A stretch of 64,000 bases of DNA from Streptomyces sp. LX-29 (GCF_029541745.1 NZ_CP089746.1:1798001-1862000), one strand, 5' to 3'. Shown: positions 36,109-45,095, numbered from the stretch's first letter. Notes: a model not told the origin generated them from the sequence alone. Numbers and translations are program-made.

Positions 36109-37032
36109 CTAGCCCAACTGGGACTGCACGTGGGAGGAGATGAGCTCCAGGTGGTCGAGGTCGTGCAGGTCCAGGATCTGGAGGTAGATCCTGGAGGAGC
36201 CGATCTCGGCGTAGCGGCCGATCTTGTCGACCACCTCGGACGGGGAGCCGGCCAGCCCGTTGGTCTTCAGCTCGTCGACCTCCCGACCGATCGCCGCCGC
36301 CCGCCGGGCGACCTCGGCGTCGTCCTTGCCGACGCAGGCGACGAGGGCGTTGGAGTACACCAGGTCGCTCGCCGCGCGACCGGCGGCCACGGCTGCCTCA
36401 CGCACCCGGTCGAACTGCCGTCGGCTGTCCTCCAGATTGCCGAAGGGCATGTTGAACTCGTCGGCGTAGGCGGCGGCGATCCGCGGGGTGCGGGTGGCGC
36501 CCATCCCGCCCACGAGCACCGGGATCTTGGACTGCGCCGGCTTGGGCAGCGCGGGCGAGTCGGTGAGCTGGTAGAAGTCCCCGGCGTAGCTGAACTTCTC
36601 GCCCACCGGGGTCTGCCACAACCCGGTGACGATCGCGAGCTGCTCCTCCAGCCGCGCGAGCTTCTCCTTCGGGAACGGGATGCCGTACGCCGTGTGCTCC
36701 GCCTCGAACCATCCCGCGCCCAGCCCGAACTCCACTCGGCCGCCGGACATCTGGTCGACCTGTGCCACCTGGATGGCCAGCACGCCGGGCAGCCGGAAGG
36801 TCCCCGCGGTCATCAGGGTGCCCAGCCGGATCCGACGGGTCTCCCGCGCCAGGCCGGCCAGGGTGATCCAGGCGTCCGTCGGCCCGGGCAGCCCGTCCAC
36901 GTCACCCATGTGCAGGTAGTGGTCGGAGCGGAAGAAGGCGTCGAAGCCGAGATCCTCGGTGGCCTTGGCGACGGAGAGCAGGGTGTCGTAGCTCGCCCCC
37001 TGCTGGGGCTCGGTGAAGATGCGCAGATCCAT
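36109..37032 (-). CDS. LLM-class F420-dependent oxidoreductase
   Basis: A 307-aa TIM-barrel protein of the luciferase-like monooxygenase family, with FFRSDHYLHMGD near the N-terminus, GLGAGWFEAEHTAYGIPFP in the middle and VLVGGMGATRTPRIAAAYAD. Actinobacterial members use F420H2 to reduce diverse substrates; the substrate here cannot be predicted. The start is the ATG at 37032 after a GGGGG run; a GTG at 37047 is possible. Confidence 0.85.
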   Translation of the reverse strand: MDLRIFTEPQQGASYDTLLSVAKATEDLGFDAFFRSDHYLHMGDVDGLPGPTDAWITLAGLARETRRIRLGTLMTAGTFRLPGVLAIQVAQVDQMSGGRVEFGLGAGWFEAEHTAYGIPFPKEKLARLEEQLAIVTGLWQTPVGEKFSYAGDFYQLTDSPALPKPAQSKIPVLVGGMGATRTPRIAAAYADEFNMPFGNLEDSRRQFDRVREAAVAAGRAASDLVYSNALVACVGKDDAEVARRAAAIGREVDELKTNGLAGSPSEVVDKIGRYAEIGSSRIYLQILDLHDLDHLELISSHVQSQLG

Positions 37033-37143
37033 GCCCCCATCCTGCACGCTCAGACGTCCGTCAACCTCTCACCCGTCACACCCGTGCCAGCCGTCACGGT
37101 CGGGTGAATCTTCCTCCTTTCGCACCGCAGACGTGTCCCGCGC

Positions 37144-37164
37144 CAGTGACCGGGGATGTCACTG
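37144..37164. promoter_or_regulatory. Perfect 7-bp inverted repeat upstream of a small gene
   Basis: CAGTGAC (37144-37150) and GTCACTG (37158-37164) are separated by 7 nt, about 125 nt ahead of the small ORF at 37287. This is a classic operator shape; the regulator is unknown. Confidence 0.4.
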
Positions 37165-37286
37165 ATCGTTGCCCCTGCGGAGCCGGACCCGCCGGCCCGC
37201 GCGCCGGCGGCCGCTGCCGGACGCGACGACCGCAGCACCGTCCCCCGCGTCCTCCGCACGAGAGGGCCAGGGCCGAGGAGGCCGCC

Positions 37287-37565
37287 ATGTCCCACGAAGC
37301 CGCTCCCGAGCCGCAGTCCGCCATCCCGGCACCCATCGCCCGGGTATCCGGCCCGGTATCCGGCTCGGCCCCCACTCCGGCTGTCGCCCCCGCGCACACT
37401 CCCACCGGCCCCGTGCACACCGGCTCCGCGCACACTCCCAAGGGCCTGATCGAGCAGATGGAGCAGTTGCTGGCCGCGCTCAACGCCGACCTGTCCCGCT
37501 TCGACGCCGAACTCCAGTCCTCCGCCGACCGTTCCCCCGCGGACGGCGGCGGCCACCCGGCCTGA
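37287..37565 (+). CDS. Small hypothetical protein
   Basis: A 92-aa protein with ATG at 37287 and a good GAGGAG site 6 nt ahead. The first 50 residues are Pro/Ala/Thr-rich. The C-terminal helix GLIEQMEQLLAALNADLSRF is amphipathic and looks like the conserved part. I do not recognise the family. It is an isolated rightward gene between leftward ones. The in-frame extension back to 37104 lacks codon bias. Confidence 0.55.
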   Translation: MSHEAAPEPQSAIPAPIARVSGPVSGSAPTPAVAPAHTPTGPVHTGSAHTPKGLIEQMEQLLAALNADLSRFDAELQSSADRSPADGGGHPA

Positions 37566-37687
37566 TTCGACCTACCTGAGCGACCTGGCCGACCTGATCG
37601 ACCTGGACCTGATCGATCCGACAGATCCCACTGAACTGACGGATCCAACGGCACATGGGCGCATAGATACGCAGGCACACGCGCCGC

Positions 37688-38173
37688 TCAGGCGGCGCCG
37701 CCGTGTTCCCACACCTCAAGCGGCCGCTCGAGGTGCCGGAGTATGCCGCGCACCCGGTCTCTGGACTCGTCGGCGGCGTCTATCGACTCCACACACTGCC
37801 AGTACAGCGCCTCCTCCTCCGTGTTGGAGGCGATGCCGACCAGTGCGATGCCCGCGTCCCCGAGCAACTCGCCCAGCGCCAGCAGCACTCTTCTGACATC
37901 CCTCACCTCGGTCAGCTGAACGGCCCGCATGCCCCCGTTGCGCACGGCCGGGTGATGCAGGGCGGGGTGGTGCAACGCGCCGCGCGCCCTGCATCCCGCC
38001 TCGCACAGGCCGCGCGCCTCCGCCCGCGCGGCCGCCGGACCGTTCACCGCGAGGTGCCCGCCGATCGCCTCCGCCAACGCGTGAACCTGCCATGCCTCGG
38101 CGACGACGTCCTGCACACTCCCGGCCTGCGCCAGGGCATGCCGAGTGGCCCCTATCAGCCGCATCGCGTCCAT
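37688..38173 (-). CDS. DUF6099-like protein
   Basis: A 161-aa, mostly helical protein. MRLIGATRHALAQAGSVQDV, LAEAIGGHLAV and YWQCVESIDAADES match my memory of a Streptomyces-restricted family called DUF6099, whose function is unknown. The start is the ATG at 38173 behind a GAGAGGGG stretch. On its strand, TTGACC and a GGATAA-like element at about 38210-38240 could be its promoter. Confidence 0.7.
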   Translation of the reverse strand: MDAMRLIGATRHALAQAGSVQDVVAEAWQVHALAEAIGGHLAVNGPAAARAEARGLCEAGCRARGALHHPALHHPAVRNGGMRAVQLTEVRDVRRVLLALGELLGDAGIALVGIASNTEEEALYWQCVESIDAADESRDRVRGILRHLERPLEVWEHGGAA

Positions 38174-38267
38174 GCCCCGAACCCCTCTCCACGGACTGAC
38201 CACACCCGTTATCCATCCACTACCCAGCGTGATGGTCAACAGCCCGAAAAGCTAGTGGAATTCAGAA

Positions 38268-38300
38268 ATCTGTTGACAGATGTTGCGCTGTGGATAAGGT
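38268..38300 (+). promoter_or_regulatory. Promoter-like element with palindrome, reading toward the 3' end of the MazG-like gene
   Basis: TTGACA (38273-38278) and TAAGGT (38295-38300) are 16 nt apart, a good sigma-70-type match. The -35 is embedded in the perfect palindrome ATCTGT-TG-ACAGAT (38268-38281). It points rightward, where only leftward genes lie, so an antisense transcript is possible. The palindrome could instead serve the leftward gene. Confidence 0.4.
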
Positions 38301-38305
38301 GATCA

Positions 38306-38839
38306 CTACATAGAGTGACGACACGAGGGTTCGGACCCGCCGATGGGGAACCGCTGCTCGTTCCGATCGATTTTCGCGGCCAGCGCGGCCAACGGATCGA
38401 TCTCCAACACATCGCAGAACTGCAGCAGATACGCGAGCACGTCGGCGACCTCGTCCTCCACCCGCGCGGCCGTCTTCGGATCCGCCATCACCCGCGCGGA
38501 CTCCTCCGGCGTGAGCCACTGGAAGATCTCCACCAGCTCCGACGCCTCGACGCTCAACGCCGCGGCCAGGTTCTTCGGCGTGTGGTACGGCTGCCAGTCG
38601 CGGGCCGCCGCGAAGTCGCCGAGGCGGCGGCGGAGGGCGGCGATGTCGGGGGCAGACGCGGGGGCGGCGGGCGCGGCAGCGGGGGCGGGCGCCGATGTTG
38701 GCGCGGAAGCGCCAGAAGCGGAAGCGCTGGAAACGGAAGCGCCGGAATCGGCCGCGGGGTCGCCCCCCACCTCGCGAGGGTCGTCCCCGGGGTTCACATG
38801 GTTCACATGATTCGGTTTCGGGTCGTTCACGTCGTTCAC
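38306..38839 (-). CDS. MazG-like nucleotide pyrophosphohydrolase
   Basis: A 177-aa protein. The last 110 residues are an all-alpha NTP pyrophosphatase of the dCTPase/MazG-like type, with EASELVEIFQWL and EDEVADVLAYLL carrying the metal-binding Glu/Asp. It would hydrolyse a (d)NTP to the monophosphate, a housecleaning or antiviral activity. The first 65 residues are a low-complexity Ala/Ser/Pro stretch. GTG at 38839 overlaps the upstream ATPase stop as GTGA; a second in-frame GTG nine bases on has better ribosome-site spacing. Confidence 0.85.
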   Translation of the reverse strand: MNDVNDPKPNHVNHVNPGDDPREVGGDPAADSGASVSSASASGASAPTSAPAPAAAPAAPASAPDIAALRRRLGDFAAARDWQPYHTPKNLAAALSVEASELVEIFQWLTPEESARVMADPKTAARVEDEVADVLAYLLQFCDVLEIDPLAALAAKIDRNEQRFPIGGSEPSCRHSM

Positions 38840-39954
38840 CCTCCCAGGTGTACCACCGACGCGGGAGCGGCCACGTCCGTTCCCTCACCCACGACCCCCA
38901 CCAGCCGGACGTGCCCCCGGGCGCACATCCGCGCGGCCACGTCCAGCAGCTCACGCGCCTGCCGCCGGTCCAGGCAGCGATCCAGCCCGTCGACGAGCAC
39001 GGTCAGCGCCTGTTGGGCCGGGAGCACGTCGGCCACGGTGTCCACCTCCAGGACGTCGGGGCCGGTGAGAAGGACCAGCGCGAGGGCGATGAAGCGCAGC
39101 TCGCCGTCGCCGAGTCGCTCGACCGGCATCGCGCCGAGGGCGCCCTGCTCCAGGACGGCACGCACCGCGCCGCCGTCGAGTCGCTCGGCCACGAGATCGC
39201 CGACCGGCCCACCACAGCCGGCCCGTACCGCCGCGACCAGGGCGGCATGCCGTCGGGCGCACTCGCCGCGCGTCCGCAGCAGCACCGCCGCGAGGTTCTC
39301 GCAGCCGCTGCGCAGCCGGGCCTCGCCTCGCGGCGCGGGTAACCGCATCAGTTCCGGTCGCGGATCGCAGCTGAAGACCGAGCGCAGCGCGATGACCACC
39401 TGCTCCGCCGCCGCCAACGCGAGCAGCTGACCGGAGGTCTTGCCGGCGACGCGCAGCGGAAGCAGCGCGGTGGCCAGCCGGTCGTCGGGCAGCGGGGCGC
39501 GGGTCACGGCCACCGAGCCCGCCGTGTGCCAGGCGGCCTGGACCGTACGCCGGCGCGGGTCGCGCAGCGCCGTCTCTAGCAGCGTCTCCCCGCCGCCGGT
39601 CATCCGCTCGCCCACCACCCGCAACTCGGGCTCGGCCTGGACGGCGACGTCGAGCCGTACCGGACCGACCGGACCGTCGACCGTACAGCCGATGCGGAAG
39701 CCGCGCCGGCCTTGCGCGTCGGGGCGCGCGTGGCGCGGCACGCACCCTTCCGGATCCCGGAACACCTCGTCCAGGGACTCCCCGCCGGCCAACCGGGCCA
39801 GCGCGGCGTACGCCTCCAGCACCCCGCTCTTGCCGCTCCCGCTCGGCCCGGTGAACAGGGTCAGCGGCCCCAGCGGAAAGGCGGCGCGCGAGTGGGTCTT
39901 GAAGGCCGAGAGCCTGAGCTCGGTCACCACGGGCCGCAGTGTCGGTGTGCTCAT
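38836..39954 (-). CDS. SMC/RecF-like AAA ATPase
   Basis: A 372-aa ATPase of the kind annotated as AAA_21/RecF-like. Walker A is GPSGSGKSG near residue 36. The ABC-type signature region LGDGELRFIALALVLL lies near residue 270, followed by a Walker B-like TVLVDGLDRCLD. The N-terminal LRLSAFKTH is the usual start for this group. It is coupled by a GTGA overlap to the MazG-like gene, so the pair may act together on nucleotides or DNA. Many standalone members are of unknown function and some are defence-related. Confidence 0.75.
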   Translation of the reverse strand: MSTPTLRPVVTELRLSAFKTHSRAAFPLGPLTLFTGPSGSGKSGVLEAYAALARLAGGESLDEVFRDPEGCVPRHARPDAQGRRGFRIGCTVDGPVGPVRLDVAVQAEPELRVVGERMTGGGETLLETALRDPRRRTVQAAWHTAGSVAVTRAPLPDDRLATALLPLRVAGKTSGQLLALAAAEQVVIALRSVFSCDPRPELMRLPAPRGEARLRSGCENLAAVLLRTRGECARRHAALVAAVRAGCGGPVGDLVAERLDGGAVRAVLEQGALGAMPVERLGDGELRFIALALVLLTGPDVLEVDTVADVLPAQQALTVLVDGLDRCLDRRQARELLDVAARMCARGHVRLVGVVGEGTDVAAPASVVHLGG

Positions 39955-40053
39955 ATGCGGACGCTATATGACGGGAAATATGCCGAACCGTTCCGGCGCG
40001 GAACCCTTCCTACGATTGAGGTACGGGCGGTGACGCCAGGGCAGAACGGACGA

Positions 40054-40458
40054 CTACTGGGGCTGGGCGGGCTTCAACGGGGCCTGGGCCACCTCGGTGC
40101 CGGCGGGGGCGAGCAGGAAGATGTTGGTGTCGACGCGGTGCATCCCGCTCCCGAGCCCGAAGACGACCCCGCTGCAGAAGTCCAGGATGCGCTTGGCCAC
40201 GTCGGTGTCGGCCGCGTTCAGGTCCAGCAGGACCGGGATCTGCGCGATGAGGTACTCCGCCACCTCGCGGGCGTCCGAGAAGACCTGGACCCGGAGCACG
40301 ACCAGCCGCCGCCCGTCGGCGTCGGCGTTCTCGTGCGGTGGCTCCTCTTCGGGAAGCGCCCGGTGGTTGTGCCAGGAGGGCCACTCGTTCCTGCCGCGCA
40401 ACGGGACGACCTGGGCGAGCCCTTCCCACTGCTCGTCGGCCGCATTGGATATGTGCAT
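40054..40458 (-). CDS. SepF-like cell-division protein
   Basis: A 134-aa protein from the ATG at 40458 (a GTG lies one codon upstream). The C-terminal 90 residues are a SepF domain: FSDAREVAEYLIAQIPVLLD, DFCSGVVFGLGSGMHRVDTN and IFLLAP. SepF anchors FtsZ to the membrane through an N-terminal amphipathic helix; here the N-terminus is short and Trp-containing without a clear helix. Streptomyces carry SepF paralogues (SflA/SflB) besides the one in the division cluster, and no division genes adjoin, so this is most likely one of those. Confidence 0.85.
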   Translation of the reverse strand: MHISNAADEQWEGLAQVVPLRGRNEWPSWHNHRALPEEEPPHENADADGRRLVVLRVQVFSDAREVAEYLIAQIPVLLDLNAADTDVAKRILDFCSGVVFGLGSGMHRVDTNIFLLAPAGTEVAQAPLKPAQPQ

Positions 40459-40565
40459 CACCCAAGTCTAGGGACAACAGCACGGCACAGCCGCGGAGCG
40501 ACACGGCGCCGCGGCTGAGGAAGTCTCAAGAAAAACAATGGACGCCCGGGGGGCGCTCATCGGAG

Positions 40566-40608
40566 GCTCGGTGTTCGCAAGCGCGCTCCCTTCCATCGAA
40601 CACCGAGC
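40566..40608 (+). promoter_or_regulatory. Stem-loop in the leader of the DUF402 gene
   Basis: A perfect 12-bp inverted repeat, GCTCGGTGTTCG (40566-40577) with its complement at 40597-40608, has a 19-nt loop. It directly abuts the GAGG ribosome binding site (40609-40612). Confidence 0.5.
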
Positions 40609-40619
40609 GAGGCCTACCC

Positions 40620-41141
40620 ATGTCCAGCGCCACCCACACCTCCCACCCGCTGACTCCTGCCGCTGAGATCACCGTGCGGCTCGTCAAGCACCCTCGTCCC
40701 GACGTCCGCTACCCCGCTCGGGTCACCGCCGACGACGGCACCCGCATCACCGTCCGAGCCCCCTGGGCCGGCGCCGCCACCCGCGACTTCGGCTTCGTCC
40801 GCTTCGAGAGCGGCGACGTCTTCACCGAGCACTACTGGCGCGACCGCTGGTACGCCGTCAAGGAGGTGCGCGCCGCCGACGGCACCCTCAAGGGCTGGTA
40901 CTGCGACGTCACCCGTCCGGCTCGGGTGGAGGGCACCGACACGCTCGTCGTCGAGGACCTGGACCTCGACCTCTGGCGCTCCGCCGACGGCGCCACCATC
41001 CTCCGCCTCGACGAGGACGAGTTCCTGGAGAGCGGCCTGACGGAGCGCGACCCGGAGGCGGCCTCGCGGGCCCGCGAGGCACTGGACGAGCTGGAGCGGC
41101 TGGCTCGGGAGGATGACTTCGAGGGGATGTTGGGGCTTTAG
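40620..41141 (+). CDS. DUF402-domain protein (FomD/Ntdp-like)
   Basis: A 173-aa protein with ATG at 40620 and a GAGG site 7 nt ahead. The middle part (VFTEHYWRDRWYAVKEVRA, GWYCDVTRPAR, DLDLDLWRSADG) is the DUF402 domain of nucleoside di-/triphosphatases and related hydrolases. The Asp-rich DLDLDLW region would bind metal. The C-terminal helix is charged. The precise substrate is unknown. It is divergent from the SepF-like gene across a 160-nt region. Confidence 0.8.
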   Translation: MSSATHTSHPLTPAAEITVRLVKHPRPDVRYPARVTADDGTRITVRAPWAGAATRDFGFVRFESGDVFTEHYWRDRWYAVKEVRAADGTLKGWYCDVTRPARVEGTDTLVVEDLDLDLWRSADGATILRLDEDEFLESGLTERDPEAASRAREALDELERLAREDDFEGMLGL

Positions 41142-41181
41142 CACGCATCCACAGCCGCTGCCGCGTAGGCCGAATCTCCCG

Positions 41182-43248
41182 CTACCGCCGACTGCGCACC
41201 AGCAGGTAGAGGAAGTACGGCGTGCCGATCACGGCGGTCATCAGGCCGGCGCCGAGCTGGGCCGGGGCGATCACGGTTCGGCCCACCAGGTCGGCGGTGC
41301 AGACGAGGGTGGCGCCGAGGAGCACCGCGACCGGAACCACTCGGGCGTGCGGCCGGCCCACCAGGGCCCGGGCCGCGTGCGGTGCCACGAGCCCCACGAA
41401 GCCGATCGTGCCCGCGGCGGCCACGGCGGTGCCGCTGAGCAGGACGCTCAGCGCGAGGAAGCCGAGGCGCCCCCGCGCCAGGGGGAGCCCCAGAAGCCTG
41501 GGGGTGTCCTCGTCGAGCGAGACCAGGTCGAGTTCGGTGCGCCGCAGGACCGCGACGAGGAGACCCACGGCGAGGACGATCGCGAGAGGCACCACGTCGG
41601 GGAAGGTCCGGCCGTAGGTGGAACCCGACAGCCAGGTGAGCGCCTTCGTCGCGTTGAACGGGTCGGTGAGGATGATGAGCAGGCTGATCAGGGCGCTCGC
41701 CCCGGTGGCCACGCCGAATCCGACGAGGACGAGCCGGTTCTGCTGGAAGCCGCCCCGCGCGGCGAGTCCGAAGACGAGGACGGAACTGGCCGCGGCGCCC
41801 GCGAACGCCGCACCGGCCACGCTCCACGGTCCGGCCAGCGGCACCGTCGTCACGAGGAGCACGGCGCCGAGCCCGGCCCCGCCCGAGACGCCCAGGGTGC
41901 CGGGCTCCGCGAGCGGATTGCGGGTCACGGCCTGGACGAGTGTCCCGGCCAGGGCGAGGGCCGCGCCGGCGAGGAGGGCCGCGAGGACCCGGGGCACTCG
42001 GGTGTCGAGGACGAACGTCACGGCCCGCCCCGAGCGGCCCTGGGCCCAGTTGACCACGTCGCCCAGCAACAACTTGCTGTCGCCCATCAGCACGGCGGCG
42101 ATCGTCACGCCGACGAGCGCCGCCGCCAGGACGGCCGTGGTGGTCAGGAAGACGGCCCGGCTCCTGATGTGGAGCCGGTCGGGGGCGGCGGCGCCGGCAC
42201 CGTCCCGAACCCGCGTGGCCATCACGATCAGGAAGACGGCGCCGACGAGGCTGGTGACGACGCCGGTCGGCACGGCGACCGCCACGTCCGCCGGCACGAG
42301 GGCGCGCAGCAGCACGTCCGAGCCGAGCACCAGCGCCGCGCCGACGAGGCCCGCGACCGGAATGCTCGCACGGGTCCGGGTGAACGCGCGGAACCTGCGG
42401 GCGAGGGGGCGGACCAGGGCGGGGGCGCACAGGCCGACGAAGCCGATGGGTCCGGCGAGGGTGACGGCGGCCGTGGAGAGCAGGGCGGCGAGCACGACCA
42501 CGGTGACCCGGGTGGTGCGGACGGGGACGCCGAGGCCGCGGGCGGCGTCGTCCCCCAGAGCCAGGGCGTCGATCCGACGGGCGACGAGCAGGAATCCGAG
42601 AAGGCCGACGGCGCCGAGCGGTGCCATCTGCAACACGCCGTCGAACCCGGTCTGGGCGATGCTGCCCTGGTTCCACCGGTAGAGGCCCTCCGTCTCCCGG
42701 GGGAACAGCAGGAGCAGCCCCTCGGTGACGGCGGTGAGGCCCAGGGTGAGGGCACTGCCGGCGAGAACCAACCGGACGGTGCCCGCGCCCAGGCTGGACA
42801 GGCCGAGCACGATGCCCGCCGCCGCGAGGCCACCGACGAACGCGATGCCGGACGAGGCGAGCAGCGGGAGCGAGACGCCGGTGACGGCGGCCACCCCGAG
42901 CGCCAGGTAGGAGCCCGCGTTCACGGCGAGGGTGTCGGGCGAGGCGAGGACGTTGCGGCTGACCGCCTGGAGGGCGGCACCGGCCATCCCGAGCGCGAGC
43001 CCGACGAGCAGTCCCGCCGTCATCCTCGGCAGCCGGGAGGCGATCACGACGGACGCGTCGGCCGGGTCGGCCCGGCCGGTGAGCGCCTTCCAGACCTCGG
43101 GGGCGCCGACGGCGGCCGTGCCCTGCGTGATGTCCACGATCGCGAGGGCGGTGACCAGCAGGACCAACGTGGCCGTCACCGCGGCCGCGCCCGTCCGGGA
43201 CGTGACCGTCGGCGGACGGGTGGTGCGAGCGGATGCGGTGACGGCCAT
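41182..43248 (-). CDS. Iron-siderophore ABC permease, fused double FecCD (FhuB-type)
   Basis: A 688-aa membrane protein made of two FecCD permease repeats of about 340 residues, like FhuB, where most systems use two separate subunits. Each half has the conserved cytoplasmic motif before a membrane helix (GPIGFVGLCAPALVR in the first, GTIGFVGLVAPHAAR in the second). It moves ferric siderophore across the membrane with the ATPase encoded first in the operon. It lies 4 nt beyond the binding-protein gene. Confidence 0.92.
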   Translation of the reverse strand: MAVTASARTTRPPTVTSRTGAAAVTATLVLLVTALAIVDITQGTAAVGAPEVWKALTGRADPADASVVIASRLPRMTAGLLVGLALGMAGAALQAVSRNVLASPDTLAVNAGSYLALGVAAVTGVSLPLLASSGIAFVGGLAAAGIVLGLSSLGAGTVRLVLAGSALTLGLTAVTEGLLLLFPRETEGLYRWNQGSIAQTGFDGVLQMAPLGAVGLLGFLLVARRIDALALGDDAARGLGVPVRTTRVTVVVLAALLSTAAVTLAGPIGFVGLCAPALVRPLARRFRAFTRTRASIPVAGLVGAALVLGSDVLLRALVPADVAVAVPTGVVTSLVGAVFLIVMATRVRDGAGAAAPDRLHIRSRAVFLTTTAVLAAALVGVTIAAVLMGDSKLLLGDVVNWAQGRSGRAVTFVLDTRVPRVLAALLAGAALALAGTLVQAVTRNPLAEPGTLGVSGGAGLGAVLLVTTVPLAGPWSVAGAAFAGAAASSVLVFGLAARGGFQQNRLVLVGFGVATGASALISLLIILTDPFNATKALTWLSGSTYGRTFPDVVPLAIVLAVGLLVAVLRRTELDLVSLDEDTPRLLGLPLARGRLGFLALSVLLSGTAVAAAGTIGFVGLVAPHAARALVGRPHARVVPVAVLLGATLVCTADLVGRTVIAPAQLGAGLMTAVIGTPYFLYLLVRSRR

Positions 43249-43252
43249 GCTG

Positions 43253-44233
43253 TTACTTCGTCAGCGCCTCGACGACGGAGTCGATGTACTTCCCCATCGA
43301 CTCGGGGCCGCCGAACATCCAGATGCCGTCGGGCAGCCGGTGGACGTTGTCCTTCTTCACGAACGGCAGCGACTTCCACACGGAGTCCTTGGCCAGGACG
43401 CCGGTGAACGGGGTGCTGTTCTTGTCCCCGTCGTTGCCGATGTAGGCGAACCGCACGTCGCCGAGCTTGGTGAGCCCCTCGACGTCGGTGGTGCCGAGCC
43501 CGTAGTTCTTGTCGCCCTTGACCGTCCAGGCGTTCTTCAGGCCGATCTTCTCGTTGACCGCGCCGATCAGCGAGCCACTGGTGAACGGCCGGATGGAGAC
43601 CTGCTTGGAGACGACGTAGCCGTCGGCGAAGGCGAACTTCGCGCCGTCGAGATCGGCGTCGGCCAGGGCCTTCTTGCCCTCGACGACCTTGGCGTCGAAC
43701 TGCTTCTTGACCTTCTCGGCCTGCTCCGTGGTGCCGGTGGCCTTCGCGATGAGATCGAGGTTGGTGTTCATCCGCCCGATCTGGTCGGAGGCGTCGGCGG
43801 CGCGCAGCTCCAGGACCGGGGCGACCTTGCGGAGTTGCTTCACGGCGGCCGGCGGCAGGTCGTTGGTGACGACGACGAGGTCCGGCTTCAGGGAGGCGAC
43901 GGTGTCCATGCTCGGCTCACCGCGCGTGCCGATGTCCTTCGGCTCGTTCTTCAGAGGGACCGCGGTGCCCCAGGTCTTGTAGCCCTTGACGTCGGCGACG
44001 CCCGCGGGCTCGACACCCAGCGAGATGAGGTTCTCGACGACGTTCCACTCGGTCGCGACGACCTTCTTGGCCGGCCCGTCGAGCTCCACCTTGGCGCCGT
44101 TGGCGTCGGTGAGCGTGATGCGCTCGCCGCTCTTCTTCGCGTTGTCGTCGGCGGCGGGCTCGGTCGTCCCGCAGGCGGTCAGGGTGAGCGCCACGGTGGT
44201 GGCGACCGCCGCGGTCAGAAGGATGCGTCTCAT
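43253..44233 (-). CDS. Iron-siderophore substrate-binding lipoprotein
   Basis: A 326-aa FhuD/FepB-type binding protein. It has a lipoprotein signal with lipobox LTAC, then the periplasmic-binding fold (KVVATEWNVVENLISLGVEPAGV, DLVVVTNDLPPAAVKQLRKVAPV). It would sit on the outer membrane face and hand the ferric siderophore to the permease. The ATG at 44233 overlaps the ATPase stop as ATGA. Ligand identity is not predictable. Confidence 0.92.
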   Translation of the reverse strand: MRRILLTAAVATTVALTLTACGTTEPAADDNAKKSGERITLTDANGAKVELDGPAKKVVATEWNVVENLISLGVEPAGVADVKGYKTWGTAVPLKNEPKDIGTRGEPSMDTVASLKPDLVVVTNDLPPAAVKQLRKVAPVLELRAADASDQIGRMNTNLDLIAKATGTTEQAEKVKKQFDAKVVEGKKALADADLDGAKFAFADGYVVSKQVSIRPFTSGSLIGAVNEKIGLKNAWTVKGDKNYGLGTTDVEGLTKLGDVRFAYIGNDGDKNSTPFTGVLAKDSVWKSLPFVKKDNVHRLPDGIWMFGGPESMGKYIDSVVEALTK

Positions 44234-45090
44234 GAGGGGGTGCTGAGCCTTTCGCTTCGCGTGTGGTGTCGGCCTATCGCGCGGGTGCGCAGCCGGCCGG
44301 TCAGGGGATCGGTGTCGACTTCGATGCGGATGCCGTACGTGTCGGTCAGCCGTTGTGCCGTCAGCACGTCCTCGGGGCCGCCGTCGGCGATGACCCGTCC
44401 CGCGCTGAGCAGCACGATCCGGTCGGCGATGGCCGCGGCCTGGTCGAGGTCGTGCAGCACGGCACCGACGGCGATCCCGTGGTCGTCCGCCAGATCACGC
44501 ATCAGGTCGAGCAGTTCGACCTGGTACCGCAGGTCGAGGTAGGTGGTCGGCTCGTCGAGGAGCAGCACGCCGGTCTCCTGGGCGAGGCAGCCGGCGAGCC
44601 ATACGCGCTGGAGCTGTCCCCCGGAGAGGTTCTCGGCGCCCCGTTCGGCGAGCTCCGCGACACCCGTCATGGCGAGCGCGCGGTCCACCGCGGCCCGTCC
44701 GTCCGGATCCGCCTTGCCCCAGCGGCCCCGGTACGGGTAGCGGCCGAACTCGACGACGTCCCGCACGGTCAGCCCGCTGGGCGTGGGGCGCCCCTGTGTC
44801 AGCAGGGCCACGCGGCGCGAGAACTCACGAGGGGACAGGGCGAGGCCGTCCGTGTCGCCGTCGATGACGAGCGTGGCGGTCCTGGGTCGTTGCAGACGCG
44901 CGATCGTGCGCAGGAGAGTCGACTTCCCGCTGCCGTTCGGCCCCACGAGGACGGTCACATCGCCAGGCCGCAGCGTCAACGCGGCGTCGTGCACGACGTC
45001 GACGCCTTCGTACGCCACGGTGACTCCCGTGGCCGACAACTGATGGCCGTGGGGACGTCTGTCCGCGGCACCTTCTTCACCTACACGCAC
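44230..45090 (-). CDS. Iron-siderophore ABC transporter ATPase (FhuC/FecE-type)
   Basis: A 286-aa ATPase with Walker A GPNGSGKST, signature LSGGQLQR, Walker B GVLLLDEPTTYLD and the switch His (VLHDLDQ). It is first in the iron-uptake operon (ATPase, binding protein, permease). The start is uncertain: the GTG at 45090 begins only 5 nt after the iron box, and no good ribosome site lies between. Either the mRNA is nearly leaderless or translation starts further in. Confidence 0.9.
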   Translation of the reverse strand: MRVGEEGAADRRPHGHQLSATGVTVAYEGVDVVHDAALTLRPGDVTVLVGPNGSGKSTLLRTIARLQRPRTATLVIDGDTDGLALSPREFSRRVALLTQGRPTPSGLTVRDVVEFGRYPYRGRWGKADPDGRAAVDRALAMTGVAELAERGAENLSGGQLQRVWLAGCLAQETGVLLLDEPTTYLDLRYQVELLDLMRDLADDHGIAVGAVLHDLDQAAAIADRIVLLSAGRVIADGGPEDVLTAQRLTDTYGIRIEVDTDPLTGRLRTRAIGRHHTRSERLSTPS

Positions 45091-45095
45091 GGCGG

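Noticed and set aside
41113..43407. Rightward 764-aa frame opposite the siderophore permease
   Set aside because: A shadow frame of a clear FecCD permease; composition is Gly/Arg/Asp without domains.
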